Below, piece by piece: positions 1 through 8,424 of a DNA stretch of 64,000 nucleotides. How positions within the stretch are numbered: position 1 is the stretch's first letter; every line of letters starts with the position of its first letter. Source of the DNA: Flaviflexus huanghaiensis (GTDB taxonomy: Bacteria > Actinomycetota > Actinomycetes > Actinomycetales > Actinomycetaceae); contig NZ_JACFAK010000008.1 of the NCBI RefSeq assembly GCF_014118685.1, positions 1 to 64,000 of the forward strand, given 5' to 3'. The notes beneath the pieces were generated by a model. That model ran no database searches, had not been told where the DNA came from, and saw nothing but the letters and a program-made list of their open reading frames with translations. A program made the translations under genes and the position numbers.

Positions 1-102
1 ACCTCAGAAACCGAGCGACGAGACGCCCTACCAGGATGGCTGCATCACTATAATCATCACCGACCCCACACAGCCTGCGACAGGCTCGCCCCAATCACCC
101 GC

Positions 103-534
103 TTAACCAACCTCCCCGGACAGTACAGCTAGGCAAGTGAGGAGAAGAACCATGCCAGAGCAGGCTCCGGCCAGTAACCGATCCGCTGGGTCCCAGTGCG
201 GCCGCCTTGTTTCAGATGTTCTGTTGGCGTGGAAGAGGATGGTGGCGGCGAGTGCTGTGAGGATAAACGGCACGGCGGTGAGAGTGAATCTTAGGGTGCC
301 GACTGGCAGGGACGCGTCTGCGATGATGAAGCCGCCGAACGAGTTAAGGGTCGCGATGAGGGAACCGAACGGGACGGGAACAGCGTGGCCGGTCTCAGCC
401 TGAATAGTGGCGAACAGCCTGGTAGCCGAGGTGACAATGAGGGCGGCGACGTAGACACCAGCAAAGGCAGCTATGGGTGAAATCACAACTGCCTTGACGT
501 CGAGACTGTCAGCTGGACTCTGGCCCGTTTTCAT
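103..534 (-). CDS. hypothetical membrane protein (143 aa)
   Basis: I do not recognise a family. The 143-residue protein has about four hydrophobic segments (near residues 15-38, 55-72, 82-102 and 120-140) and a charged stretch rich in Arg, His and Asp near 104-118, so a small integral membrane protein is likely. The ATG at 534 lies inside the end of the upstream PLDc_N-like gene, overlapping it by 26 bases, so the two may be co-transcribed. No good Shine-Dalgarno sequence sits at normal spacing. A 6-bp hairpin at 72-86 follows the stop and may be a weak terminator. Existence as a gene rests on its coherent hydrophobic pattern and on the overlap. Confidence 0.6.
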   Translation of the reverse strand: MKTGQSPADSLDVKAVVISPIAAFAGVYVAALIVTSATRLFATIQAETGHAVPVPFGSLIATLNSFGGFIIADASLPVGTLRFTLTAVPFILTALAATILFHANRTSETRRPHWDPADRLLAGACSGMVLLLTCLAVLSGEVG

Positions 535-862
535 CCTCGTGTTCTCTCAGCCTCTTGTCGTACTGCGCTCGACGAAGCTCATCCTCCAGGCTACGGAGAA
601 AGTCGGGGTCATCGTCGGGGGCCATGGGACCCGGTGCGACGGGGCCGCGACGCGGCCCGCCCGGAGGGCGGCCCTTCGAGTTCATGACGTAGTTGGCGAC
701 AAGGAAGATGATCGACCCTACGACAGGCGGCAGGATCGTGAAAATGACCCATACCCATTTATTGATACCAGCCGGAGTCCGCCGCGGATCCATCTGGAGC
801 GCGACGATGAAGGCGTACACCACGATGGCGACGAGTAGTATCACGGCGATCAGTCTAGGCAC
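509..862 (-). CDS. PLDc_N-like small membrane protein
   Basis: Resembles the short actinobacterial proteins with a phospholipase D-nuclease N-terminal (PLDc_N) domain. It has a first transmembrane helix, then the signature region DPRR with PAGINKWVWVIFTILPPVVG, then a second helix and a basic/acidic cytoplasmic tail rich in Pro, Arg and Glu. No phospholipase catalytic HKD motif is present, so this is a membrane-domain-only protein of unknown role. An upstream GTG at 898 is in frame, but I prefer the GTG at 862. It starts directly before the first helix, and a TATGAT hexamer (869-874 on the minus strand) ends six bases before it, which suggests a leaderless message. The product is then 117 aa. 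Confidence 0.72.
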   Translation of the reverse strand: MPRLIAVILLVAIVVYAFIVALQMDPRRTPAGINKWVWVIFTILPPVVGSIIFLVANYVMNSKGRPPGGPRRGPVAPGPMAPDDDPDFLRSLEDELRRAQYDKRLREHEDENGPESS

Positions 863-868
863 TGTTCC

Positions 869-898
869 ATCATAGGCGATTGACCTGATCACGGTCAC
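869..898 (-). promoter_or_regulatory. promoter of the PLDc_N-like gene (leaderless type)
   Basis: On the minus strand a -35-like GTGACC (898-893) and a -10 TATGAT (874-869) are separated by 18 bases. The -10 ends six bases before the GTG at 862, so transcription should begin at or next to the start codon. The -10 matches the consensus at five of six positions. Confidence 0.45.
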
Positions 899-900
899 TG

Positions 901-906
901 TAGGCT
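901..906 (+). promoter_or_regulatory. -10 element of the DUF4229 gene
   Basis: TAGGCT ends six bases before the GTG at 913, and no Shine-Dalgarno sequence precedes that codon. A TTGACC at 880-885 could be a -35, although the spacing of 15 bases is short. The site is divergent from the promoter at 869-898. Confidence 0.35.
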
Positions 907-912
907 TGTGGC

Positions 913-1179
913 GTGAGCATCGTTAAGTACACCCTCATCCGGCTTGCACTCATCGCCGCCTTCGCCGGAGTCTTCTATTTGCTCGGTATGCGATCGTACC
1001 TCCTTGCTTTCGTCGCAATCATTTGCGGCGCCCTCGCTGGCTTCATCTTCTTCCCCACACAGGGCCAGGAGGCGGCCAGCACTGTTGAGCGGCTTGCAAC
1101 GAAGAGCAGACCCATGGCGACCAGGGAAGCTGACGAGGATGTTGAAGACACGATCGTCGAGGGCGACGACGAGAGCTAA
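913..1179 (+). CDS. DUF4229 domain-containing membrane protein
   Basis: 88-residue protein with two hydrophobic helices (about residues 8-25 and 28-47) and an acidic, hydrophilic C-terminal tail. This is the layout of the actinobacterial DUF4229 family, whose members are commonly found beside menA and menaquinone genes, as here. The function is unknown. The GTG start has no ribosome-binding site but sits six bases after a TAGGCT hexamer. It converges on menA with only eight bases between the two stop codons and no visible terminator hairpin. Confidence 0.75.
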   Translation: MSIVKYTLIRLALIAAFAGVFYLLGMRSYLLAFVAIICGALAGFIFFPTQGQEAASTVERLATKSRPMATREADEDVEDTIVEGDDES

Positions 1180-1187
1180 CGGCACGC

Positions 1188-2057
1188 TTAGACGGCGAGC
1201 CCGATGAGAAGGAGAATGCCGTAGCCGAGCTCGATGAGACCGGTATCTCGTAGTACGACGATGAGGTCGTGGCCCTTTGCACCGGACAGCACTCGCCTGG
1301 ACTGGAGGGCGACCGCGGGAACGAGGGCAAGTGCGAGGAGCGTCCACGGCGACCGCACGGCCATGATGACGGCGAGCACCATCGGGATGACAAGCATGGC
1401 GACATAGGTGATTCGTGCCCGACGATCGCCAATGCGCACCGCGAGCGTGTTCTTGCCGACGAGAGAGTCGGTCGGGATGTCACGAATGTTGTTGACCATA
1501 AGAAGCGCGCAGGCGATGAGACCAACGCCCGTCGCCCCCAGCCACGCCGAGTCGGGTAGCTGGCTGGCCTGCGTCCACGTCGTACCGAGCGTCGCGAGCA
1601 AACCGAAGAAGACAAAGACAAAGACCTCGCCCAGCCCCATGTATCCATACGGACGAGTTCCGCCCGTGTAATACCAGGCGGCAATGACGGCGAGGATGCC
1701 GGCGGCGAGTAGCCACCACGCGCCTGAGACGACGATGAGGATGAGACCGAGTAGGCCACCGAGTGCGAGGCTGGCGAACGCCATGAGCTTGACGGTGCGG
1801 GGCTTGACAAGGCCGCCGCCCGTAAGACGCGGAGGCCCCGTGCGGACGTCGTCGGTGCCGCGCATCCCATCCGAGTAGTCGTTCGCGAAGTTCACCCCGA
1901 TTTGGAAGGAGAGTGCCACGCCGGCGGCGAGAAGCGCCCGCGGGACAGAGCCGCTCCCCACTGCGTATGCGGCACCCGTGCCGATGAGGACCGGAGCGAC
2001 AGCCGCGGGCAGGGTCCGTAGCCGGGCACCCTCTAGCCAATCCTTAAACGATGCCAC
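1188..2057 (-). CDS. menA: 1,4-dihydroxy-2-naphthoate polyprenyltransferase
   Basis: Membrane UbiA-family prenyltransferase that attaches the polyprenyl tail to 1,4-dihydroxy-2-naphthoate to give demethylmenaquinone. The 289 residues show the first Asp-rich motif NFANDYSD (N56-D63) and the second, NNIRDIPTD (N189-D197), which bind Mg-diphosphate of the polyprenyl donor, with eight or nine hydrophobic segments. The length is normal for MenA. The GTG start shares one base with the TAG stop of menE (TAGTG), so translation is probably coupled. Operon order on the minus strand is menB-menE-menA. The substrate tail probably comes from the long-chain synthase at 27840. Confidence 0.95.
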   Translation of the reverse strand: MASFKDWLEGARLRTLPAAVAPVLIGTGAAYAVGSGSVPRALLAAGVALSFQIGVNFANDYSDGMRGTDDVRTGPPRLTGGGLVKPRTVKLMAFASLALGGLLGLILIVVSGAWWLLAAGILAVIAAWYYTGGTRPYGYMGLGEVFVFVFFGLLATLGTTWTQASQLPDSAWLGATGVGLIACALLMVNNIRDIPTDSLVGKNTLAVRIGDRRARITYVAMLVIPMVLAVIMAVRSPWTLLALALVPAVALQSRRVLSGAKGHDLIVVLRDTGLIELGYGILLLIGLAV

Positions 2058-3136
2058 TACGGTCCCTTCCGAATGAGCTGTGCGACCAGACGCCGATCGA
2101 CTTTACCGGAGTCCCGTAGCGGCAGTACCTCCAGGCCGAGCTCCGCGGCGGAGATCACGTCCTTTGGTGCGTACTCCACTCCCAGCCGCTGCTTTGCCTG
2201 CTTGCGGATCTTGCGGGCGTCGACTCTCCCCTCGGTCACGAGGACGAGCCTTTCTCCCCACTCGTCATCGGGGGCGCCGACACCGACGGATGAGACGTCG
2301 AAGAGCTCGGCGACAAGATCCTCGAGCAGGGTTGGCATGATCGTCAGACCCCCGGTCGTGATCGCCTCATCCATGCGGCCGAGCACGGTGAGCCGGTCCG
2401 TGATCTCTCCCGTATCATCGGTGATGAAGCGCCCATTGAAGGCGTCCAGGCCCGCATACCCCAGCGCGACGACAGGACCTTCGATGATGATCCTGCCATC
2501 GTCAAGGGCGACGGCCGTGTCACCGATTGGTCGTCCGTCGTAGACGCATCCGCCGCATGTCTCCGTCATCCCATACGTCGTCACGAGATTGAGACCGCGG
2601 GTACGGCCCTCAGCAAGGAGAGCTGCAGGTGTCGCTTGCCCGCCGACAAGGATCCGGTCGACACCGGCTAGCTCCTCGCACAGTGCGGGATCCTGGAGTA
2701 CCCGGCGAAGCTGGGTGGGGACAAGAGAAAGGTACGTCCTGCCTTCGGGCACTCGGTCGCCGAGCTTGTAGGGAAGCGGGTCGAGCCCCGCCAGCACCGA
2801 GCGGAGAATGGTCTGCAGGCCTGCGATGTGGTGAACAGGCAGAGAAGCGAGCCAGCGGCCGGGGCCACCGAGCTCATCCGCGGTGGCCTCAGCCGACGCG
2901 ACGATCGAGGACCAGCCAATCTCGACAAGGCGACCGGTACCGGTTGACGAACCTGACGTTCTCAGGAGGAATGCTGTGCCGGGGCGGGACTCGACCTGCG
3001 GAGTGTCTCGATGCCCCGGCGGCACGAGGAGGATCGGTTCGGGAAGGAGTCCTGCGCGATGGTCTGCAAGCGAACGCGCAGCGGCATCGGCCAACGTCCG
3101 AATGTTGTCAGGGTCGGTTCCCCCTTCAAGGATCAT
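2057..3136 (-). CDS. menE: o-succinylbenzoate-CoA ligase
   Basis: Adenylate-forming enzyme that activates o-succinylbenzoate to its CoA thioester, the substrate of MenB. Visible family motifs are the phosphate-binding loop TSGSSTGTGR (about residues 60-69), the TTYGMTETCGG motif, the hinge region with GEITDRLTVLGRMDEAITTGG, and the C-terminal catalytic lysine region GKVDRR. At 359 aa it is shorter than firmicute MenE (about 480) but similar to actinobacterial forms, which have a trimmed N-terminal domain. Its ATG overlaps the menB stop as ATGA, and its stop overlaps the menA start, so the three genes are translationally linked. Confidence 0.93.
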   Translation of the reverse strand: MILEGGTDPDNIRTLADAAARSLADHRAGLLPEPILLVPPGHRDTPQVESRPGTAFLLRTSGSSTGTGRLVEIGWSSIVASAEATADELGGPGRWLASLPVHHIAGLQTILRSVLAGLDPLPYKLGDRVPEGRTYLSLVPTQLRRVLQDPALCEELAGVDRILVGGQATPAALLAEGRTRGLNLVTTYGMTETCGGCVYDGRPIGDTAVALDDGRIIIEGPVVALGYAGLDAFNGRFITDDTGEITDRLTVLGRMDEAITTGGLTIMPTLLEDLVAELFDVSSVGVGAPDDEWGERLVLVTEGRVDARKIRKQAKQRLGVEYAPKDVISAAELGLEVLPLRDSGKVDRRLVAQLIRKGP

Positions 3137-4113
3137 GCGTAATAGGGGAATGCCGACCAGTCGGGATCCCGCTTCTCGAGGAACGAGTCCCGACCCTCGG
3201 CCGCCTCGGCGGTCATGTATGCAAGCCGGGTCGCTTCGCCAGCGAACACCTGCTGACCGGCAAGCCCGTCATCAGCCAAGTTGAACGCGAATTTCAGCAT
3301 CCGGATTGCCTGCGGCGATTTCGACGTGACGATCTCGGCATACTCCCAGGCACGCTCTTCGAGTTCGGCGTGAGGAACTGCCTCATTGACAACTCCCCAG
3401 GTCGCCGCATCCTCGGCTGAGTATTCTCGGGCGAGGAGGAAGATCTCCCGCGCACGCTTGTCGCCAACCTGCCGTGCGAGCAGGGCCGAGCCATAGCCGC
3501 CGTCGAATGAGCCGACATTTGCATCCGTCTGCTTGAAGCGGCCGTGTTCTATTGACGCGATCGACAGGTCGCACACGACGTTGAGCGAGTGGCCGCCACC
3601 GGCGGCCCATCCCGACACCGCAGCAATGACAACCTTCGGCATCGTGCGGATAAGACGCTGAACCTCGAGGATGTGGAGCCTGCCAGCCCTCGCGGGATTG
3701 ATCGTATCGCGTGTCTTCGCGTGCTCGTCGGCGGTATCTCCACCGTCATAGCGGTAGCCGTCATTGCCGCGGATCCGCTGGTCCCCGCCCGAGCAGAACG
3801 CCCACCCGCCATCCTTCGGTGAGGGTCCGTTGCCGGTGAGGATGATTGCCCCGACGTCCGGAGTCAGCCGAGCATGGTCGAGCGCGCTGAACAACTCATC
3901 GACCGTCTCGGGCCGGAACGCGTTGCGAACTTCGGGCCGGTTGAAGGCGATCCGGACGACCGGTAGGTCGGTTTCGGACAGGATCGTGTCGCCGTCGAAC
4001 GTGCGTCGCACCCCCCGATGGTAGGTGACATCGGTTAGCTCGAAGCCGTCCACTTCGCGCCACCGCCTCGAATCGAAAGTCTCGGATACGGACACGGGAA
4101 GAGAAAGCGTCAT
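3133..4113 (-). CDS. menB: 1,4-dihydroxy-2-naphthoyl-CoA synthase
   Basis: Crotonase-fold enzyme that closes the naphthalene ring of menaquinone from o-succinylbenzoyl-CoA. Key stretches seen are SGGDQRIRG, the oxyanion-hole region GWAAGGGHSLNVVCDLSIAS, and TDANVGSFDGGYGSALLARQVG with the catalytic Asp/Tyr region; the end YYA-stop resembles other MenB. At 326 aa it is slightly longer than typical because of an actinobacterial N-terminal extension. It is first gene of the menB-menE-menA operon. No Shine-Dalgarno sequence is present; a CACAAT hexamer six bases upstream of the ATG suggests a leaderless mRNA. Confidence 0.95.
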   Translation of the reverse strand: MTLSLPVSVSETFDSRRWREVDGFELTDVTYHRGVRRTFDGDTILSETDLPVVRIAFNRPEVRNAFRPETVDELFSALDHARLTPDVGAIILTGNGPSPKDGGWAFCSGGDQRIRGNDGYRYDGGDTADEHAKTRDTINPARAGRLHILEVQRLIRTMPKVVIAAVSGWAAGGGHSLNVVCDLSIASIEHGRFKQTDANVGSFDGGYGSALLARQVGDKRAREIFLLAREYSAEDAATWGVVNEAVPHAELEERAWEYAEIVTSKSPQAIRMLKFAFNLADDGLAGQQVFAGEATRLAYMTAEAAEGRDSFLEKRDPDWSAFPYYA

Positions 4114-4146
4114 GGCGCTATTGTGCCACTTCGCTAGTCTTAGCTC
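4114..4146. promoter_or_regulatory. 33-bp divergent promoter between menB and menC
   Basis: Only 33 bases separate the two divergent start codons. On the minus strand CACAAT (4125-4120) ends six bases before the menB ATG. On the plus strand TAGTCT (4135-4140) ends six bases before the menC ATG. Neither gene has a ribosome-binding site. The simplest reading is two back-to-back leaderless promoters, with -35 regions, if any, lying inside the opposite gene. No good -35 hexamer is visible. Confidence 0.45.
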
Positions 4147-5136
4147 ATGCGTGCCGCAAGCCTCCCCCTGCCATGGCGGGTCTATCGAACTCGCCTAACC
4201 ACCCGCTTCCGCGGGCTCGATCATCGCGACGGTGTCCTTCTCGAGGGCCCGGCAGGGTGGGCGGAGGTCTCACCTTTTTGGGACTATGACATCGCCGAGT
4301 CCTCGGCATGGCTCGCCGCGGCCCTCGAAGCGGCCTACCTGGGATATCCCACCCCGGAGCGGCATGCGATCCCCGTCAACGTCACGGTTCCCGCGACGAC
4401 CCCGGACGGAGCGCGAACGATCATCGCCAGGCGCGGCGGCTGCGAAACGGCCAAGGTTAAGGTCGCCGAAAAGGGACAGTCCCTCGCAGATGACCTCGAC
4501 CGCGTCGCCGCCGTTCGGGACTCATTCGATGGCAAGATCAGAATCGATGCGAATGGCGGCTGGGACGACGAGTCCGCGATCCGCGCTATCCCGCTTCTCG
4601 ATAAGGCCGCCCGGGGCCTGGAATATGTGGAGCAGCCCGTCGCTTCCGTTGAGGGCCTGGCTAAAGTACGCACGGCCGTCAATGTCCCCATCGCCGCGGA
4701 CGAATCGATCCGGCGGGCGGACGACCCGTACAGGGTCGCGGAGCTCAACGCGGCCGATCTCATCGTGTGCAAAGTCCAGCCACTCGGCGGTGTTCGGGCC
4801 TGTCTTCAGCTCGCCAGTGAGATCGGGATGCCGGTCGTTGTCTCCTCCGCACTCGAGTCGTCTGTCGGAATCGCCGCGGGAGTTGCGCTCGCGGCCAGCC
4901 TTCCCACCCTTGACCACGCCTGTGGGCTTGCGACAGTTCAGCTGTTCGAGCAGGACGTGACGAGTGACAGTCTTGTACCCGCCGACGGCCACCTTCCCGT
5001 CCGGGCAGTCAATCCCGACGCTATCCCGATGGCTGACGAGGACCTCGAGTCGCGCTGGGGGGAGAGGCTCGCCGCCATGTGGGATCACGTCCGTGCGACC
5101 CGGGATGTGGGCGAGCTAACCGGGGGAGCACTGTGA
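4147..5136 (+). CDS. menC: o-succinylbenzoate synthase
   Basis: Enolase-superfamily dehydratase that converts SHCHC to o-succinylbenzoate. The expected acid/base and metal-binding residues are visible in order: the lysine in AKVKVAEKG, the Asp in IRIDANGGWDD, the Glu in YVEQPV, the Asp-Glu in AADESIRR, and the C-terminal barrel stretch VVVSSALESSVGIAAG. The length of 329 aa is normal. Divergent from menB. Its TGA overlaps the GTG start of menD (GTGA), so menC-menD form a coupled pair. Confidence 0.93.
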   Translation: MRAASLPLPWRVYRTRLTTRFRGLDHRDGVLLEGPAGWAEVSPFWDYDIAESSAWLAAALEAAYLGYPTPERHAIPVNVTVPATTPDGARTIIARRGGCETAKVKVAEKGQSLADDLDRVAAVRDSFDGKIRIDANGGWDDESAIRAIPLLDKAARGLEYVEQPVASVEGLAKVRTAVNVPIAADESIRRADDPYRVAELNAADLIVCKVQPLGGVRACLQLASEIGMPVVVSSALESSVGIAAGVALAASLPTLDHACGLATVQLFEQDVTSDSLVPADGHLPVRAVNPDAIPMADEDLESRWGERLAAMWDHVRATRDVGELTGGAL

Positions 5137-6752
5137 GTTCCCAGGCGGGGGCAGCCGCCACACTGCGGACGCTTCTTGGTATTGGCGTGCGTCGCTTCGT
5201 CCTCTGCCCCGGTTCCCGTTCCGCCCCACTCGCCTACGCCCTGCGGGAGCTCGAGATACTTGGAGCGATCAGTCTTCACGTGGAGACGGATGAAAGGTCT
5301 GGAGGATTCGTCGCTCTCGGGCTCAGCAAGGCCTCGGGAGAGCCGACCGTCATCGTCACGACCTCGGGCACAGCAGTCGCCAACCTACATCCGGCGCTCG
5401 CGGAGGCCTACCATTCCGGCATCCCCCTCATTGCCGTGACCGCCGACAGGCCGGCGAGGATGAGGGGAAGCGGCGCGAACCAGACAACTGATCAGGTCGG
5501 CCTGCTCGGGCCAGGACTGGTCGGTGAGATCGATATTTCAGCCGAGGACGTGGCCGATCGGCCCCACCTTTTGGACTCTGTGCTCGACGCTGTCCGGTGC
5601 GGTCCCATCCACATCAATCTTTCGTTCGAAGATCCCCTCACTCCGGATGGTCCGTCATTCACAACGGCACCCGACGCGTCGATCTTCACCGTGCCAGCCG
5701 ACGAGGTGGAGCCGGAATGGCTCGACGACAGACCGACCGTCATCGTCGCCGGGCCCGGCGCTCCTTTCGATGAACTACTGGGCCGGTCAGGGGACCCGGG
5801 CGTGCCGATCCTTGCGGAACCTGCCACTCCACAGCGGAACTTGTCTCGCGCGATCCCGGCGGCGAGAGTCGTCACCGAGCACTTCAGCCCTGAAATCGAG
5901 CGCGTCATCATCGTCGGCCATCCGACTCTCTCCCGACCGATGACCCGCCTCATGTCGAGGTCCGACATAGAGGTTCTGTCGGTTCGCACGGAACCCGTGC
6001 CGACCGACCCGGGCCGCGTCGCACGCGTTCTCGATGTCATGCCGAGGATCGCCGGGCAGGATGAGTGGCTGGCGCGTTGGCAGCGGGCGGGCGCCGCAGC
6101 TCACAGGGCCGGCCGGCTCGCTCTTGGAGATGGTCTCGATGCGTTAACGGCGGGTGCCGCCATCGCTGACGCTGGCGCGGAGTGGTTTCTCGGCGCATCG
6201 AACATCATTCGCGATGTCGACCTGCTCGCCGGGTACCCGAATGCTCGGTTCCACTCCAGCAGAGGCCTCGCCGGAATCGACGGTTCGATCTCCACTGCCC
6301 GCGGCATGGCACACATGATCCGCGGCATGAAGGCGGCGGTCGGCGACCTCACATTTATTCACGATCTCGGCGGTCTTGTCCTGACGAGAGGCCAAGACGA
6401 GCCACCGCTCGACATCGTCGTCATTGACGACAGCGGCGGCGGGATCTTTGCCACTCTCGAGCACGGCGAGAAGAGGTATGAACGGTATTTCGACCGCGTC
6501 TTCCGTACGGCGAAGAAGATCGACATCGTCGCGGCTGCGGATGCTCTCGGGTGGACCGGTATCAATGTCGGCTCTGTCAACGAGCTGAAGAATGCCCTCG
6601 GCCAACCGGCAGCCGGGCGCGTGATTCGAGTCGCGTGTGAGCGACCGGTCGATGAGGTGCGGCGCCGCCGAAAGCACGTTGCGCGAGCTATGGCAGCCGC
6701 TGTGCGTGACGCGGCCAGCGGTGATTCCAGACTTCGCCCAGATTCTCTGTAG
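5133..6752 (+). CDS. menD: SEPHCHC synthase (MenD)
   Basis: Thiamine-diphosphate enzyme that joins isochorismate and 2-oxoglutarate in the first committed step of menaquinone synthesis. Seen: the N-terminal CPGSRSAPLAYAL, the glutamate region ETDERSGGFVALGLSKAS, the TSGTAVANLHPALAEAYHS block, the mid-protein SSRGLAGIDGSISTARG, and the ThDP/Mg motif around DLGGLVLTRG to IDDSGGGIFATLEHG. The reading frame is open further upstream, but the GTG at 5133 is preferred: it overlaps the menC stop by four bases, follows a GGGGGAG stretch at 5121-5127, and gives the normal MenD N-terminus and 539 aa. Confidence 0.93.
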   Translation: MSSQAGAAATLRTLLGIGVRRFVLCPGSRSAPLAYALRELEILGAISLHVETDERSGGFVALGLSKASGEPTVIVTTSGTAVANLHPALAEAYHSGIPLIAVTADRPARMRGSGANQTTDQVGLLGPGLVGEIDISAEDVADRPHLLDSVLDAVRCGPIHINLSFEDPLTPDGPSFTTAPDASIFTVPADEVEPEWLDDRPTVIVAGPGAPFDELLGRSGDPGVPILAEPATPQRNLSRAIPAARVVTEHFSPEIERVIIVGHPTLSRPMTRLMSRSDIEVLSVRTEPVPTDPGRVARVLDVMPRIAGQDEWLARWQRAGAAAHRAGRLALGDGLDALTAGAAIADAGAEWFLGASNIIRDVDLLAGYPNARFHSSRGLAGIDGSISTARGMAHMIRGMKAAVGDLTFIHDLGGLVLTRGQDEPPLDIVVIDDSGGGIFATLEHGEKRYERYFDRVFRTAKKIDIVAAADALGWTGINVGSVNELKNALGQPAAGRVIRVACERPVDEVRRRRKHVARAMAAAVRDAASGDSRLRPDSL

Positions 6753-6804
6753 CGATTTAGCAGACCTGCGGAGTTAACTGGACCAATCAACGAAAGGACC
6801 ACGA

Positions 6805-8319
6805 GTGACGAACAGCGGACCAGGCGGGCGGAACGTCGAAGGGCAGGGGAGTCAAGACCATGGCGACTCCGACATGCGAGACTCAGCGTCTTCCCCCCAC
6901 GCTCCCAACGAAGCCTCGCAGGATCATCGCTTCGCGCCGCCCGCCAGTGGACCGGGGGAGAGTGCTCGTACGGCGGGGAGCCCCGGTGGCCCTCACGATC
7001 CGAGCTCTGGGCCGCAAGGAACGGGCGATGAGACGAGCGAGCACGCCATAGATTCTGGACAGACAGCACGCTTTGACGCACCAGGGCCCCGCTTGACACC
7101 TCCAGCTGGAAGGCCCGCCCCGGCCCCCGGTGACGGGCATCCTCTGTCCCACCAGCAGGCCTATCGGTACGCAGCTCGTCCGGGCGAGCAGTTCAGCTCG
7201 TACCCGGCTCCGCCTCCCGCCCACTCTCAGCGTGAGCGGAGGTCCGGCGCAGGCACCATTGCGGCAGTTGCTCTCGTCGCCGCACTCATCGGCGGTGCTG
7301 GCGGTGCTGGCATTATGTACGGGCTCATTGAGCCGACCGGCGATGAGACGAGTGTCCAACAGCCGATCGAGGCGCGCACGGTTGCGTCGGATGGGGCGGT
7401 GAACTGGGCTGTCGTCGCTGACGAAGTACGACCCTCGGTTGTCGCCATCGAGTCGATGACAGACACAGCAGGTTCGACCGGATCCGGAGTCGTCATCGAC
7501 GCTGACGGCCACATCATCACGAACCACCACGTCATCGCTGGTTCCCGGCAAATTCTTGTCACCCTCTCGAACGGGACAATCATCGAAGCCGACGTCATCG
7601 GTTCTGATGCGTCGACCGATATCGCCGTCATCCAGTTACGGAGCGTCCCCGACAGCATGTCGCCAGCGACCCTGGGAACGTCGGAGAACCTTGTCGTCGG
7701 CGAGCCCGTCGTCGCGATCGGGAACCCCCTCGGGCTGTCCTCGACGGTCACGACCGGAATCATTTCCGCCCTCGACCGGCCTGTCGTGACACGTGAAGAC
7801 TCGACATCGGATGCGGTCGTGACGAACGCGATCCAGATCGACGCAGCGATCAACCCCGGTAACTCTGGCGGGCCGCTCTTCAACGCTTCCGGCGAGGTCA
7901 TCGGCATCAATTCCTCGATCGCGTCTCTGTCCAGTGCGGATGGCGGCACCGCCGGTTCGATCGGCCTCGGGTTCGCGATCCCTATTGATCTTGCGAACCG
8001 AGTAGCGGTCGACCTTCTCGACGACGGTTCGGTCGACCATGCCTTTATCGGCGTGACAACAACATCCGAGATCGTGTCCGCGGGTGGCAGTAACCAGGTC
8101 GCTGCGCGGGTCGTCGAGGTCTCCCCGGGATCGCCCGCGGAGCAGTACGGTCTCCAATCCGGGGACGCGATCCTCTCGATCAACGGCGACCGCCTTGCCT
8201 CAAATACTGCGCTCACGGGCTACGTGCGGCAGTACGCGCCGAACGAAACGGTCATTCTCGAAGTTGCTCGCGACGGCGATGTCACCGAGATCGAGCTCGT
8301 CCTCGGGCAACGCGAATAG
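6805..8319 (+). CDS. membrane-anchored HtrA-like serine protease with PDZ domain
   Basis: Trypsin-like protease of the DegP/HtrA group, likely acting outside the membrane on misfolded proteins. Layout: a Pro/Gly-rich, low-complexity cytoplasmic region (1-145), one transmembrane helix (about 149-172), a protease domain with catalytic His242 (TNHHVI), Asp272 (STDIAVIQL) and Ser354 (NPGNSGGPLF), and a C-terminal PDZ domain (about 405-495, with SPGSPAEQYGLQSGDAILSING). The triad is complete. GTG start with GAAAGGA eight bases upstream. It lies between menD and menF but has no obvious link to quinone synthesis. Two hairpins follow the stop. Confidence 0.9.
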   Translation: MTNSGPGGRNVEGQGSQDHGDSDMRDSASSPHAPNEASQDHRFAPPASGPGESARTAGSPGGPHDPSSGPQGTGDETSEHAIDSGQTARFDAPGPRLTPPAGRPAPAPGDGHPLSHQQAYRYAARPGEQFSSYPAPPPAHSQRERRSGAGTIAAVALVAALIGGAGGAGIMYGLIEPTGDETSVQQPIEARTVASDGAVNWAVVADEVRPSVVAIESMTDTAGSTGSGVVIDADGHIITNHHVIAGSRQILVTLSNGTIIEADVIGSDASTDIAVIQLRSVPDSMSPATLGTSENLVVGEPVVAIGNPLGLSSTVTTGIISALDRPVVTREDSTSDAVVTNAIQIDAAINPGNSGGPLFNASGEVIGINSSIASLSSADGGTAGSIGLGFAIPIDLANRVAVDLLDDGSVDHAFIGVTTTSEIVSAGGSNQVAARVVEVSPGSPAEQYGLQSGDAILSINGDRLASNTALTGYVRQYAPNETVILEVARDGDVTEIELVLGQRE

Positions 8320-8322
8320 CTC

Positions 8323-8367
8323 GATGTCGCGGCTGACGTGCCGTCACCTCACGTCAGCCGCGACATC
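8323..8367. terminator. 18-bp perfect inverted repeat after the HtrA gene
   Basis: Arms at 8323-8340 and 8350-8367 are perfect complements of 18 bases around a 9-base loop. It lies in the gap between the convergent HtrA-like and menF genes. It lacks a T-run, so it may act as a bidirectional terminator or as a barrier to exonucleases together with the next hairpin. Confidence 0.6.
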
Positions 8368-8376
8368 CGGATACAG

Positions 8377-8404
8377 GGCGGGGCTCCCGGATGGGAGCCC
8401 CGCC
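8377..8404. terminator. GC-rich terminator hairpin between htrA-like gene and menF
   Basis: Perfect 12-bp stem (8377-8388 with 8393-8404) and a 4-base loop GGAT, followed on the plus strand by the T-rich TTCTTCGTCGTT. This is a good intrinsic terminator for the plus-strand gene and may also serve menF. Confidence 0.75.
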
Positions 8405-8424
8405 TTCTTCGTCGTTCTCGTCCG

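Noticed and set aside
137-403. Plus-strand frame opposite the small membrane protein
   Set aside because: No hydrophobic or domain pattern and no ribosome-binding site; the minus-strand frame has coherent helices and overlaps its neighbour.
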